This document shows positions 6,486 through 14,544 of a DNA stretch of 64,000 nt, piece by piece. The DNA lies in the NCBI RefSeq assembly GCF_012910805.1, contig NZ_WTVK01000030.1, positions 1-64,000 of the forward strand, given 5' to 3'. How positions within the stretch are numbered: position 1 is the stretch's first letter; every line of letters begins with the position of its first letter. A model generated the notes under the pieces. The model was given only the letters and a program-made list of their open reading frames with translations, was not told the DNA's origin and did not search any database. The stretch is from Aromatoleum evansii (GTDB lineage Bacteria; Pseudomonadota; Gammaproteobacteria; Burkholderiales; Rhodocyclaceae). Both the position numbers and the translations under genes were made by a program.

Positions 6486-7306
6486 GGTTGAGATTGGTCG
6501 TCGAATGACCGGACGAGGCCGGACTTGAGTTTCTCCTTCAGGCGATACGAGTTGCCCCGGATGTTGAGCGTCACGGCGTGATGCAGCAGGCGATCGAGGA
6601 TCGCGGTGGCGATCACGCGGTCGCCGAACACCTCGCCCCAGGCGCCGAAGCTCTGGTTGCTGGTGAGAATCATTGGACCGCGCTCATAGCGGCGGCTGAT
6701 GAGCTGGAAGAAGAGGTTCGCGCCGACCCGGTCGATCGGCAAATAGCCGATTTCGTCGATGATCAGCAGACGCGGGGTCGTGTAGAACTTGAGCTTCTCG
6801 TCCAGGCGGCCTTCGCCGAGGGCCTTGGTGAGGGTCGCGATCAGCTGCGCGGCCGACGTGAAGAGCACGCGGTAGCCGGCCTCGATGGCCTTGATCCCGA
6901 GCGAAACGGCGAGATGCGTCTTGCCGACGCCGGGCGGGCCCAGCACGATGACGTTGTCGCCATGCTCGATGTACTGGCAGCCTGCCAGGGTCAGCACCTG
7001 CCGCTTGTCGATCGACGGCTGATAGGCGAAATCGAAGGTCTCCAAGGGCTTCACGAAGGGGAAGCGCGCCATCGCGGTGCGCATCGAGATGTTCTTCGCG
7101 GTCTTGGCGGCCACTTCCTCGCCCAGCACTTGTTCGAGGAAATCGGCGTAAGGCAGATCCTGGGCGGCAGCCTGTTGCAACAGTGCCTCCAGGCGTTCGG
7201 CGCTCTTCTGCAGCCGCAGCTTGTGCAGATGCTCGCCGAGGCGTTCGAGCTGCGCCGGTGTGGCCACCGCCGCGCCAATCGCGGTGGAAGTCGTCTTGGC
7301 CATCAT
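6470..7306 (-). CDS. istB: IS21 helper ATPase IstB
   Basis: This 278-residue DnaA-like AAA+ ATPase loads the IstA transposase onto target DNA. Walker A is [11 protein letters not shown], Walker B is [11 protein letters not shown], and [16 protein letters not shown] is the conserved sensor region. The start ATG at 7306 overlaps the istA stop (ATGA) and has AGGAGG in front, so the two are translationally coupled. The reading frame stays open far upstream, but that extension is an artefact in the istA antisense frame. The stop codon lies within the inner repeat of the left end. Confidence 0.93.
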   Translation of the reverse strand: MMAKTTSTAIGAAVATPAQLERLGEHLHKLRLQKSAERLEALLQQAAAQDLPYADFLEQVLGEEVAAKTAKNISMRTAMARFPFVKPLETFDFAYQPSIDKRQVLTLAGCQYIEHGDNVIVLGPPGVGKTHLAVSLGIKAIEAGYRVLFTSAAQLIATLTKALGEGRLDEKLKFYTTPRLLIIDEIGYLPIDRVGANLFFQLISRRYERGPMILTSNQSFGAWGEVFGDRVIATAILDRLLHHAVTLNIRGNSYRLKEKLKSGLVRSFDDQSQPGGEI

Positions 7307-8718
7307 GCCACCTCCTGTTGTCCGTCGGGGCACGCCCCCGTCTGGAACAGACTGTCGTAGAGCGCCAGGTCGCGTACCTCGACCGCGAGGTCGTCGGGCA
7401 CGGCCCACAAGCCGTTGTCGCCTCCGCTTGCGGCCGGGCGGCCTGCATGGCGCTGGCGCGCGTTGCGCATCGCGGCGCCCGGGCCGTGCTGCGGGCAGAC
7501 CGACAGCTGAGCCCGCCCGGCGAGCACCGGATGTTCGGCAACCAGCCGCCCGCGGTGGCGGATCAGCCAGCTGCCTCCGACGCGGACGACTTCGACCGTC
7601 TGGCCGATGAGGCCGAAGGGCACCGAGTAGCGGTTGCCGTCGATCGAGACCAGCCAGTCGTCGGCCACCACGCGCGAACGGACCATCGCCTGCAGGAAGC
7701 TCGCCTGCCCGGCAGTCGGTACCAGGGCCGGCGCCTCGTCGGCGAATCGGTCGATCGGCCGCTGGTGCGTCGTGCCATGGATCCGCAGGTCGGCGATGTC
7801 GGCCTGCCACAACGCCAGCTGCCGGTTGAAATCGTCCAGGTCGGCGAAGGTCCGGCCGGGGACGAAGTTGCGCTTGACGTACTTCACCCCGGACTCGACC
7901 TTGCCCTTGGTCTGGGCGCGATATGGCCGGCACAGGCGCGGCACAAAGCCCCAGTAGTCGGCGAAGGCGGCAAAGGTCGCATTCAGGCGGGGACGCCGCT
8001 CGCCATCGGCGTCGCTCTCGGTGCCGAGCACGACCGTGCGCATGCGGTCGTAGAGCAGGCACTCGCAGCGCCCGCCGAAATGGGCGAAAGCGTGTTCGTG
8101 CGCGGCGAGCAGATCGCCCATGCGCTCGTGCACGAAGCCCTCGGCATAGGCTCGCCGGCTGTAGCCTAGGGTCATGACTAGGACGTGCACCTTGGATCGC
8201 TGCCCACCCAGCTGCACGGTGATCTGGCCCCAGTCGACCTGCGCCTGCTCGCCGGGCGCCGTTTCAAAGCGGCACTGCGTCAGCGCGGCGAGGCTGGCCT
8301 GCGCCCGCAAGGGCCGCACGGCGAGCTTGACGGTCTCGTAGCTGCCGGCGAAGCCGCGCTGCGCGCACAACTCCTGGTACAGAATGCGCGCCGAATACCG
8401 CACCTGCGGCGCCCGCTCGAGGAGCCACGCACGATGGGCGTCAAGCACCGTCTCCGCGCTCTTCTCGCGCCGGTACGGGCGCCAGGCATGCTGTCGCAGA
8501 CAGCCCCGCACCGTCTTTCGATCCAGGTCGAACTCGCGGGCGATGGCCGACACGCTCACCCCCTCCGTTCGCCGCGCATGAATCGCGTTCCATTGTTCGC
8601 GTCCGATCACGTCGCCCTCCGTGCCCGGTTTCAACCCGGACACGGTAACGCCGATGCGGTGCAGGGCCCGCGGGCCCTGCACCGCATCCCCATCGGACAC
8701 CACTGCCTCCCTTTCCAT
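7303..8718 (-). CDS. istA: IS21 transposase IstA
   Basis: This DDE transposase cuts and joins the element ends. A helix-turn-helix ([21 protein letters not shown]) lies near residues 55-75. The catalytic triad is visible as Asp in QVDWGQ, Asp in [10 protein letters not shown] and Glu in [15 protein letters not shown]. Two starts are possible: ATG at 8718 with AAGGAG (471 residues) and GTG at 8610 with GGAGGG (435 residues). The region between them contains a perfect 36-bp palindrome, which would code for [11 protein letters not shown] if translated. Because the HTH family usually begins close to IGREQW, the GTG start is at least as likely. Confidence 0.92.
   Translation of the reverse strand: MEREAVVSDGDAVQGPRALHRIGVTVSGLKPGTEGDVIGREQWNAIHARRTEGVSVSAIAREFDLDRKTVRGCLRQHAWRPYRREKSAETVLDAHRAWLLERAPQVRYSARILYQELCAQRGFAGSYETVKLAVRPLRAQASLAALTQCRFETAPGEQAQVDWGQITVQLGGQRSKVHVLVMTLGYSRRAYAEGFVHERMGDLLAAHEHAFAHFGGRCECLLYDRMRTVVLGTESDADGERRPRLNATFAAFADYWGFVPRLCRPYRAQTKGKVESGVKYVKRNFVPGRTFADLDDFNRQLALWQADIADLRIHGTTHQRPIDRFADEAPALVPTAGQASFLQAMVRSRVVADDWLVSIDGNRYSVPFGLIGQTVEVVRVGGSWLIRHRGRLVAEHPVLAGRAQLSVCPQHGPGAAMRNARQRHAGRPAASGGDNGLWAVPDDLAVEVRDLALYDSLFQTGACPDGQQEVA
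8653..8688. repeat. Perfect 36-bp palindrome in the istA leader
   Basis: GATGCGGTGCAGGGCCCG and its exact reverse complement lie back to back with no loop. It sits between the two candidate istA starts, 43 bases before the GTG start and its ribosome site. In RNA it would form a very stable hairpin that could control transposase translation. Confidence 0.8.
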
Positions 8719-8740
8719 CTCGCTCTCCTTTAGGTCGATG

Positions 8741-8792
8741 GGTGGGGAAAATTCGATTACCGCAGGTGGGGATTATTGGATTACCGCTGACA
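8741..8792. repeat. IS21 right terminal inverted repeat
   Basis: It contains two tandem units, TGGGGAAAATTCGATTACCG and TGGGGATTATTGGATTACCG, and ends in TGACA. It mirrors 6434-6485. Confidence 0.8.
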
Positions 8793-8956
8793 CCATGGGT
8801 TTCGGGCGCAAGGCGGGATGCGGGAATAGCGTGGATCGTGACGATCCGGTCAGCCGGATGACCGAAATCGGATTGTTCTTGGTGCGAAGCGGGTCGCACG
8901 CTTGTCCGTAACGTACCGCGTCACGCCGCGCCGCCGACCATGCATGTCGATCGCCC

Positions 8957-8985
8957 TTCACGCGCCCTTTACACGGTTTTATAAT
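8957..8985 (+). promoter_or_regulatory. Sigma-70 promoter of the marR gene
   Basis: TTCACG (8957-8962) and TATAAT (8980-8985) are spaced by 17 bases, 31 bases before the GTG start. ATAAT...ATTAT half-sites flank the start region and might bind the regulator itself. The rest of 8798-8956 shows no gene or attC. Confidence 0.6.
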
Positions 8986-9016
8986 CAGCCGAGCTTATTA
9001 TCTCGACAACGACGCC

Positions 9017-9445
9017 GTGCCCCTCAGCGAAACCAGTTTCACCCTCCTGCTTGCCGACGCCGCCCGCCTGATGCGGCACGCTTTTGTCGCCACGCTTCAG
9101 GACAGCCCGCTGACGCTCGCGCGAGCGCGCGTGTTGATCCACCTGGAGCGCAACGAAGGAATCCGGCAGGTGGCGCTCGCGGAGCGGCTGGAGATTCAGC
9201 CGATGACCTTGGTGCGGATGATCGACCAACTCGCGAGCGAGGGGCTGGTCGAGCGGCGAGCGGATCCGGCGGACCGGCGGGCGCACCAGCTGTACCTGAC
9301 CGCGGCGGCGCGGCCGCAGTTGGAGATCATCGCGCAGACCGGGGTCGTCGTGCGGGAAAAGGCGCTCGCCGGCATGACCGAGGCGGAGCGGGCGCAGACG
9401 ATTGCGCTGCTCGAGCGGATCTGCCGCAACCTCGCGGCGGAGTGA
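9017..9445 (+). CDS. MarR-family transcriptional regulator
   Basis: The 142-residue protein has the MarR winged-helix fold: the recognition helices lie in VALAERLEIQPMTLVRMIDQLASEGLVERR (about residues 53-82) and the wing in RADPADRRAHQLYLT. It is expected to be a cytosolic dimer releasing DNA on binding a small phenolic ligand. It is between the IS21 element and the two-component genes, convergent with the response regulator gene, with only 16 bases between the stops. The GTG at 9017 is the best start for family length; the ribosome site is weak. Which promoter it controls is not evident, perhaps its own. Confidence 0.8.
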   Translation: MPLSETSFTLLLADAARLMRHAFVATLQDSPLTLARARVLIHLERNEGIRQVALAERLEIQPMTLVRMIDQLASEGLVERRADPADRRAHQLYLTAAARPQLEIIAQTGVVVREKALAGMTEAERAQTIALLERICRNLAAE

Positions 9446-9461
9446 GCGCCCTCCCCTTTTT

Positions 9462-10826
9462 CTATTCGACTGCCGCCGAGCGCATCACGCGATAGACGGT
9501 GGAGCGCGACACGCCGAGCGCCTGTGCCGCGGCGCTCACGTTGCCTCCGAGCTGCTCGAGCACCCAGGTGACGTAGTCGCGTTCGATGTGTTCGAGCGGC
9601 AGGATTTCCCCGAAGGTGGGCGCGGGCGACGGCTCCGGCGCGCGATTTTCGAGCGGCAGGCGCAGGATCGTGCAGACGCTGTCGTCGTCGATGATCGGGC
9701 CGTCGCTGAAGGCGACGAGTCGCTCGATGGCGTTACGCAGTTCGCGCACGTTGCCTGGCCAGCTGTAGGCACACAGGCGCGCAAGCGCACCGGGCGAGAG
9801 CCGGGGTGGCGCGGCGCCGCGTGCGCTGCGGCGGATGAGGTGGTCGACCAGCAGGGGGATGTCTTCGACGCGCTCGCGCAGCGGCGGCACGGGGATGTGT
9901 ACGACGTTGAGGCGGTACAGCAGGTCGTGACGGAACTTGCCTTCGGCGACGAGCGCGTCCAGGTCGCGGTGGGTGGCGGCGACGACGCGCGCATCGGTGC
10001 GGCGCAGCGCGGTGGCGCCGAGCTGGCGGAATTCGCCGGAGTCGAGCACGCGCAGGAGCTTGGCTTGACAGGCGGCGGGGAGTTCGCCGATTTCGTCGAG
10101 AAAGAGCGTGCCGGCGCTCGCGACGTCGAAAAGCCCTTCCTTGTCGGCGCTTGCGCCGGAGAACGCGCCGCGCTTGTGGCCGAAGAGTTCGCTTTCGACC
10201 AGGTCGTCGTCGAGCAGGCCGCAGTTGAGGGGGACGTAGGATTTCTGCGCCCGCGGGCTCCAGCGGTGCAGCAGGCCGGCGACGATCTCCTTGCCCGCGC
10301 CGCTCTCGCCGGTGATGAGCACCGGCATGTCGAGCGGTGCGGCGCGGCGCACGAGTTCCAGGGTGCGCCGCCACACTTCGCTCTCGCCGATCACGGCGGT
10401 ATCGTCGGCGCCGCGCAGGTGCGCGACTTCGGCGCTGAGGGCCGCGCAGCGGCGCGCGAGCATGCGCTTTTCCAGTGCGCGCTCGACGACGATGTCGAGT
10501 TCGGTGAGCTTGTACGGTTTGGAGAGGTAGTCGAAGGCGCCGAGCTTCATCGCCGCGATCGCGCTGTCGACGTTGCCGTGGCCGGTGAGGATCACGACTT
10601 CGACCTGTGGATCGAGCTGTTTCAGGCGCTTGAGGACTTCGATGCCGTCGATGCCGGGCATCTTGATGTCGACGAGCGCGAGATCGACGCCGCCGTGCTG
10701 CGCGCATTCGAGCGCGGCTTCGCCGTCGGCGGCCTCGCTCAGGCGGTAGCCGGCTCGCCCGAGGCGACTTGTGAGCAGTTGCCGGTACAGGGATTCGTCA
10801 TCGACGATCAGTACATGGCCTTTCAT
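9462..10826 (-). CDS. NtrC-type sigma-54 response regulator, probable alkylphenol-catabolism activator
   Basis: The 454-residue protein has a receiver domain (VLIVDDES, phospho-acceptor Asp53 in LVDIKMPG, Lys in LSKPY), an AAA+ sigma-54 interaction domain (Walker A GESGAGKE, Walker B LFLDEIGE, loop GAFSGA where most relatives have GAFTGA) and a C-terminal Fis-type HTH (NVSAAAQALGVSRSTVYRVM). The ATG at 10826 overlaps the kinase stop (ATGA) and has a GGAGG site, so the two are coupled. The sigma-54 promoter and dyads in front of pchC are its likely target. It resembles the PcrR-type regulators of p-cresol degradation in Aromatoleum, from memory. The Ser in GAFSGA is an accepted variant. Confidence 0.85.
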   Translation of the reverse strand: MKGHVLIVDDESLYRQLLTSRLGRAGYRLSEAADGEAALECAQHGGVDLALVDIKMPGIDGIEVLKRLKQLDPQVEVVILTGHGNVDSAIAAMKLGAFDYLSKPYKLTELDIVVERALEKRMLARRCAALSAEVAHLRGADDTAVIGESEVWRRTLELVRRAAPLDMPVLITGESGAGKEIVAGLLHRWSPRAQKSYVPLNCGLLDDDLVESELFGHKRGAFSGASADKEGLFDVASAGTLFLDEIGELPAACQAKLLRVLDSGEFRQLGATALRRTDARVVAATHRDLDALVAEGKFRHDLLYRLNVVHIPVPPLRERVEDIPLLVDHLIRRSARGAAPPRLSPGALARLCAYSWPGNVRELRNAIERLVAFSDGPIIDDDSVCTILRLPLENRAPEPSPAPTFGEILPLEHIERDYVTWVLEQLGGNVSAAAQALGVSRSTVYRVMRSAAVE

Positions 10827-12976
10827 TGCATGCATGCCTCGGCGCCCCCGTCGGCGCCCGCCTCGTCGGCGGGCAGATGGATGCGGAACCATGCGCCGCC
10901 TTCGGGACGGTTGCCGCATTCGATGCGCCCGCCAAGTTCGGACATGATTCCGTAGCAGATCGATAGGCCCAGCCCCGTGCCGCGCCCGGGCGCCTTGGTG
11001 GTGAAGAAGGGATCGAAGACGTGGTCGATGACGCCGGAGGGCAGACCGGGGCCTTCGTCGAGGACGTCGAGTTCGACCGCGGCGCTCGCCGGACGCAGCA
11101 CGACAAGAACCCGGCCCCGCCCGTCCATCGCGTCGCGGGCGTTCTTCACGAGGTTGCGCAGCACCTGGTCGAGCAGCGTGGGGTTGGTCGCGACTGGCGG
11201 TAGCTGCCCTTCACTGCACAGTTCGACGTCGAGACCGCGGGTCAGGCCGAGTTCTCGATATGACTCCAGGCGCTCGCGCACGAGCATCGAGACATCGACG
11301 ATTTCCAGCGGCACGGCCTGCTTGCGCGAGAACAGCAGCAGGTTGTCGGTGATGGCCTTGCAGCGCTGCGCCTGTTCCTGGATGGTGGTGAGCCCCTGGC
11401 GCAGGACGTCGAAGTCCGGGTTCGACTGCGCCCCGGGGATGGACTCCATCAGCGCCTGCAGTTCCTCGGCGAAGCCGGAGACGAGGCCGAGCGGGTTGTT
11501 GATCTCGTGTGCGATGCCGGACGCGAACTGCCCGAGCGCGCTGAGCCGGTTGGCCTGCGCGAGCTGGCGTTCCATCTCGCGCCGGGCGGTGATGTCGCGG
11601 GCGACGCCGATCACGCCTTCGGGGCGCTCGTCCGTCGACAGCACGGCCGAGCTGACTTCCAGCAGACGGTTCGGGGCGCCGCCCGGTGCGAGCATGATCT
11701 CGAACGGCGGCCCGCCCTCCCCCGACAGACGCCGCCGGAAGTCGCGCTCGACGCGCAATGCCGAGGAGTGCAGCATCAGCTCCGCGCAACTGCGGCCGAT
11801 CGCGCGATCCGCAGGCACGCCCAGCAGCTCGGCCATGCGTGCGTTGACGAAGCTGAAGCGCCCGTCGAGATCGAGGACATACACCGCGTCGTTGATGATG
11901 TCCTGGATCTGCTGCTCGCGGTTCTCGAGGCGCGCGGCGTACTCGGTGAGCTTGCGCTCGCGCTCCTGCTGCGCGGTGATGTCGATGGCGAGCCCGCTGT
12001 AGCCGACGATCTTGTCGTCCTTGAACACCGGCTCGACCTGCAGGCGCATCGGCACCGGCAGCCCGGCGGCGTCGCGCATGACGACGTCGAGCCGCGTAGC
12101 CGCGCGCGCGTTGGCGATGCTCTTGAGGAAGTTGGACGCCGCCACGTGGTATTCGGGCAGGACGAGGTCGCGCAGGCGCATGTTGGGCAGCTGCTCCGGC
12201 GTGATGCCCAGCCGCGTCCGCCCGGCCTTGTTGAGCTGCAGCATGCGGCCCGAGACGTGCAGCGCGAACACCATCTCGGGCAGGTCCTCGATGAGGTTGC
12301 GGTAGCGCTGTTCCGACGCTTCCAGCTCGCGCGTGCGCTCGTACACCTTGCCTTCGAGGACGTTGATGCGGTCTTTGATGTTGAGGGGCTGGAAATACTT
12401 GCGCAGGCCTTCGAATTCCGGCGCGCAGTCGGCGGCGTTCATCAGCGTCCACGAGCAGTGCTCGTCGCCGCGCCCTTCGCATTCGTGCTCGACGCAGATC
12501 ATGTCGGTCTGGAACACGTAGGACGCGAAGCCCGACGCGTAGCCGGCCAGCGTCCAGCACACCGCCTCGTCGGAGCGCCCGAAGAGCCGCAGGTGCTGTT
12601 CGGCCTCGTAGGAGCGGCGCCAGTTGCCGCTCATGCGGTAATGCCCGCGCTCGCGGTCGACCTCGACGCTATGCGTCTCGACCTCCGCGATGCCCGAGAA
12701 CATATGCACGCGCGGCCCGCCGCGGACGAACTCCTCCAGCGTGTCGGGGTGCATGAAGCCGGGCAGCAGGCCGGCGTCCTCGAAGCCGCAGCTGAAGCCG
12801 TAGCGGGTCAGGATGACTTTCGCGATGTCGGCGCCGAGCGTCTCGACCAGCTCCTTGCGCAGCGCCCCCATCGCGTCGGTGTGCAGCAGGATCGCGCGCC
12901 GACCACTGAACTGTATCGCCCCGCTGTCGGGCGAGAACTCCACCAGGGAGTAGAAATCCAGCTGATCGGCGCGCAT
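10823..12976 (-). CDS. Soluble aromatic-sensing histidine kinase (XylR_N/V4R-PAS-PAS)
   Basis: The 717-residue kinase has no membrane segment. Residues 1-100 match the XylR_N effector domain (FYSLVEFSPDSG, LGADIAKVILTRYGF). About 105-180 is a V4R domain with Cys161, Cys166 and Cys174, which may hold zinc. Two PAS domains follow (about 215-335 and 350-465). The phospho-acceptor is His490 in GIAHEINNP; the ATPase domain has KNARDA, DEGPGLP and GRGTGLGLS. XylR_N/V4R modules bind phenols or alkylbenzenes in the XylR, DmpR and PoxR activators; here the sensor is attached to a kinase instead of the activator. It is coupled to the response regulator gene and follows the permease gene by 67 bases. 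Phenolic sensing is inferred from the domains and neighbours. Confidence 0.85.
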   Translation of the reverse strand: MRADQLDFYSLVEFSPDSGAIQFSGRRAILLHTDAMGALRKELVETLGADIAKVILTRYGFSCGFEDAGLLPGFMHPDTLEEFVRGGPRVHMFSGIAEVETHSVEVDRERGHYRMSGNWRRSYEAEQHLRLFGRSDEAVCWTLAGYASGFASYVFQTDMICVEHECEGRGDEHCSWTLMNAADCAPEFEGLRKYFQPLNIKDRINVLEGKVYERTRELEASEQRYRNLIEDLPEMVFALHVSGRMLQLNKAGRTRLGITPEQLPNMRLRDLVLPEYHVAASNFLKSIANARAATRLDVVMRDAAGLPVPMRLQVEPVFKDDKIVGYSGLAIDITAQQERERKLTEYAARLENREQQIQDIINDAVYVLDLDGRFSFVNARMAELLGVPADRAIGRSCAELMLHSSALRVERDFRRRLSGEGGPPFEIMLAPGGAPNRLLEVSSAVLSTDERPEGVIGVARDITARREMERQLAQANRLSALGQFASGIAHEINNPLGLVSGFAEELQALMESIPGAQSNPDFDVLRQGLTTIQEQAQRCKAITDNLLLFSRKQAVPLEIVDVSMLVRERLESYRELGLTRGLDVELCSEGQLPPVATNPTLLDQVLRNLVKNARDAMDGRGRVLVVLRPASAAVELDVLDEGPGLPSGVIDHVFDPFFTTKAPGRGTGLGLSICYGIMSELGGRIECGNRPEGGAWFRIHLPADEAGADGGAEACMQ

Positions 12977-13043
12977 CTTGTCCCGGTTCTCACGACTCAG
13001 GTCGGATCATAGCCCGGTTATCGAGGCGGCAAGCAAAATGGGC

Positions 13044-14435
13044 TCAGTGGGCGCCCTGCACCTGCTCCTTGAGGTACAGCGCCTCCTCTTGCGGCGCCTG
13101 CGGGTGTTCGGGCGCGGTTTCCGGATGGAAGAACTGCTTGAGGATGAGCGCCGTCGTGGCCAGCAGGCCGGGGATGGCGACGACCATGAATACCTCGCTG
13201 AACCCGAGTTTCCGGCGTGCGAGCTCGGCCACCAGGAAGGAGCCGGCAATGCCGCCGAAGCGGCCGATCCCCAGCATCCAGGCAACGCCGGTGGCGCGGC
13301 CCTGGGTCGGATAGAAGGTGGCTGCGAGCGCCGGCATGGACACCTGGGCGGCGTTCATCATGGTGCCCGCGAGGAACACCACCACCACCAGCGCCCCGAC
13401 GTTGCCGACCACCTGCCCGATCGAATACACCGAGACCGCGGTGAGTGCGTAGGCGATGGCGACGATGCGGTTGCCGTTGAAGCGGTCCATCAGCCAGCCG
13501 ACGAACACTGCCGCGCAGCCGCCGAGCGGGAACAGCGCGGAGATCAGCGTGGCAGTTTTCGGATCGAGGCCGGCTTCCTTGAACAGGATGGGCATCCAGT
13601 TGATCAGCGCGTAGAAGATCACCAGCCCCATGAAATAGGCGAACCACAGCATCACCGACCCCACGATGCGGGAGCGCGACAGCACGACGCCCAGGCCGCT
13701 CTTGCCGTGCGCCACGGCGACCGTCTCCGTGAGCCTGAATGCGCTAGCGCCGGCAGCGGCGGCGGAGATGCGGCCGAGCACGGAACGGATCCGCTCGGTC
13801 GACACGCCCTTCGCCACCATGTAACGCACCGACTCCGGCAGCCACACCAGCATCGCCGCGAGCAACAGGATGGGAGCGACCCCGCCGAGCACCAGCACGC
13901 TGCGCCAGCCGAAATGCGGGATCATCCACGCCGCGAGGAAGCCGCCGAACGCCGCACCGAGGGGAAAGCCGGAGAACATCGCCGTGGTGATCAGCGCGCG
14001 CCGTTTCGTCGGGGAGAATTCGCTGATCAGCGTCACCGCGTTGGGCATCGCCGCGCCGAGGCCGATCCCGGTGAGGAAGCGCAGGACGGTGAGGCTCTGC
14101 AGATCGGAGGCGAATGCGGACACCAGGCTCGCGAGTGCGAACACCAGCACGGCCACATTGAGCACCAACCTGCGCCCCAGGCGGTCGGCCAGCGGGCCGG
14201 ACATCAGCGCCCCGCCTGCAAGCCCGAACAGCGCGGCGCTCAACACCGGCGCCAGGTCCGGTTTGGTGACGCCCCACTCCTGGATAAGCGACGGCGCGAT
14301 GTAGCCGATCGCCGCGGTGTCGAAACCGTCGAGCAGCACGATCAGGAAGCACAGGACGAAGACGAGCCACTGGAAGCCCGAGAAGGGCTGATGATCGATG
14401 AAGGACTGAACGTCGATGGCGTCTTTACTGGACAA
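13044..14435 (-). CDS. MFS aromatic acid:H+ symporter (PcaK-like, 4-hydroxybenzoate class)
   Basis: This 463-residue inner-membrane permease has 12 predicted helices and the hallmark of the AAHS family in helix 1, DGFDTAAIGYIAPSL, plus the MFS loop GPLADRLGRR. Family members import 4-hydroxybenzoate, protocatechuate or similar acids with protons. The frame begins with TTG at 14435, preceded by GAGGAGAC at good distance; no ATG fits. A 109-base gap separates it from the CoA ligase upstream, longer than the other gaps in this gene row. Its place beside an aryl-CoA ligase and a phenol-sensing kinase suggests 4-hydroxybenzoate or a related acid as substrate. Confidence 0.82.
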   Translation of the reverse strand: MSSKDAIDVQSFIDHQPFSGFQWLVFVLCFLIVLLDGFDTAAIGYIAPSLIQEWGVTKPDLAPVLSAALFGLAGGALMSGPLADRLGRRLVLNVAVLVFALASLVSAFASDLQSLTVLRFLTGIGLGAAMPNAVTLISEFSPTKRRALITTAMFSGFPLGAAFGGFLAAWMIPHFGWRSVLVLGGVAPILLLAAMLVWLPESVRYMVAKGVSTERIRSVLGRISAAAAGASAFRLTETVAVAHGKSGLGVVLSRSRIVGSVMLWFAYFMGLVIFYALINWMPILFKEAGLDPKTATLISALFPLGGCAAVFVGWLMDRFNGNRIVAIAYALTAVSVYSIGQVVGNVGALVVVVFLAGTMMNAAQVSMPALAATFYPTQGRATGVAWMLGIGRFGGIAGSFLVAELARRKLGFSEVFMVVAIPGLLATTALILKQFFHPETAPEHPQAPQEEALYLKEQVQGAH

Positions 14436-14544
14436 TGTTGTCTCCTCGGTGGCCGAATGGTTTGGCAGCTGCTGGGTGGCCTTCCCGCGACAGCCTTCTA
14501 TGCTTCAGTGGGCGGCCCGCAACCAGGCCACCCAATGGAGGTCG

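Larger units (their letters stand above)
6434..8792 (-). mobile_element. Complete IS21-family insertion sequence
   Basis: The element is 2359 bp long, begins TGTCA and ends TGACA, and is flanked by the direct repeat CCATG (6429-6433 and 8793-8797), a 5-bp target duplication. Both ends carry imperfect inverted repeats of about 50 bp, each containing two copies of a GGTAAT/AATTTTCCCC unit, as is typical of the multiple transposase-binding sites of IS21. It encodes istA and istB on the minus strand with a 4-base overlap. The open frames and the intact duplication suggest a recent or still active insertion. Confidence 0.93.

Noticed and set aside
6470-8062. A 530-codon version of istB
   Set aside because: The extension is out of frame with istA coding sequence; the ATG at 7306 overlaps the istA stop and has AGGAGG.
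9402-13012. Long plus-strand open frames (more than 500 codons each) opposite the response regulator and kinase genes
   Set aside because: They are antisense shadows of clear genes, rich in Arg, Ala and Asp as expected for GC-rich DNA, and show no domain motif.
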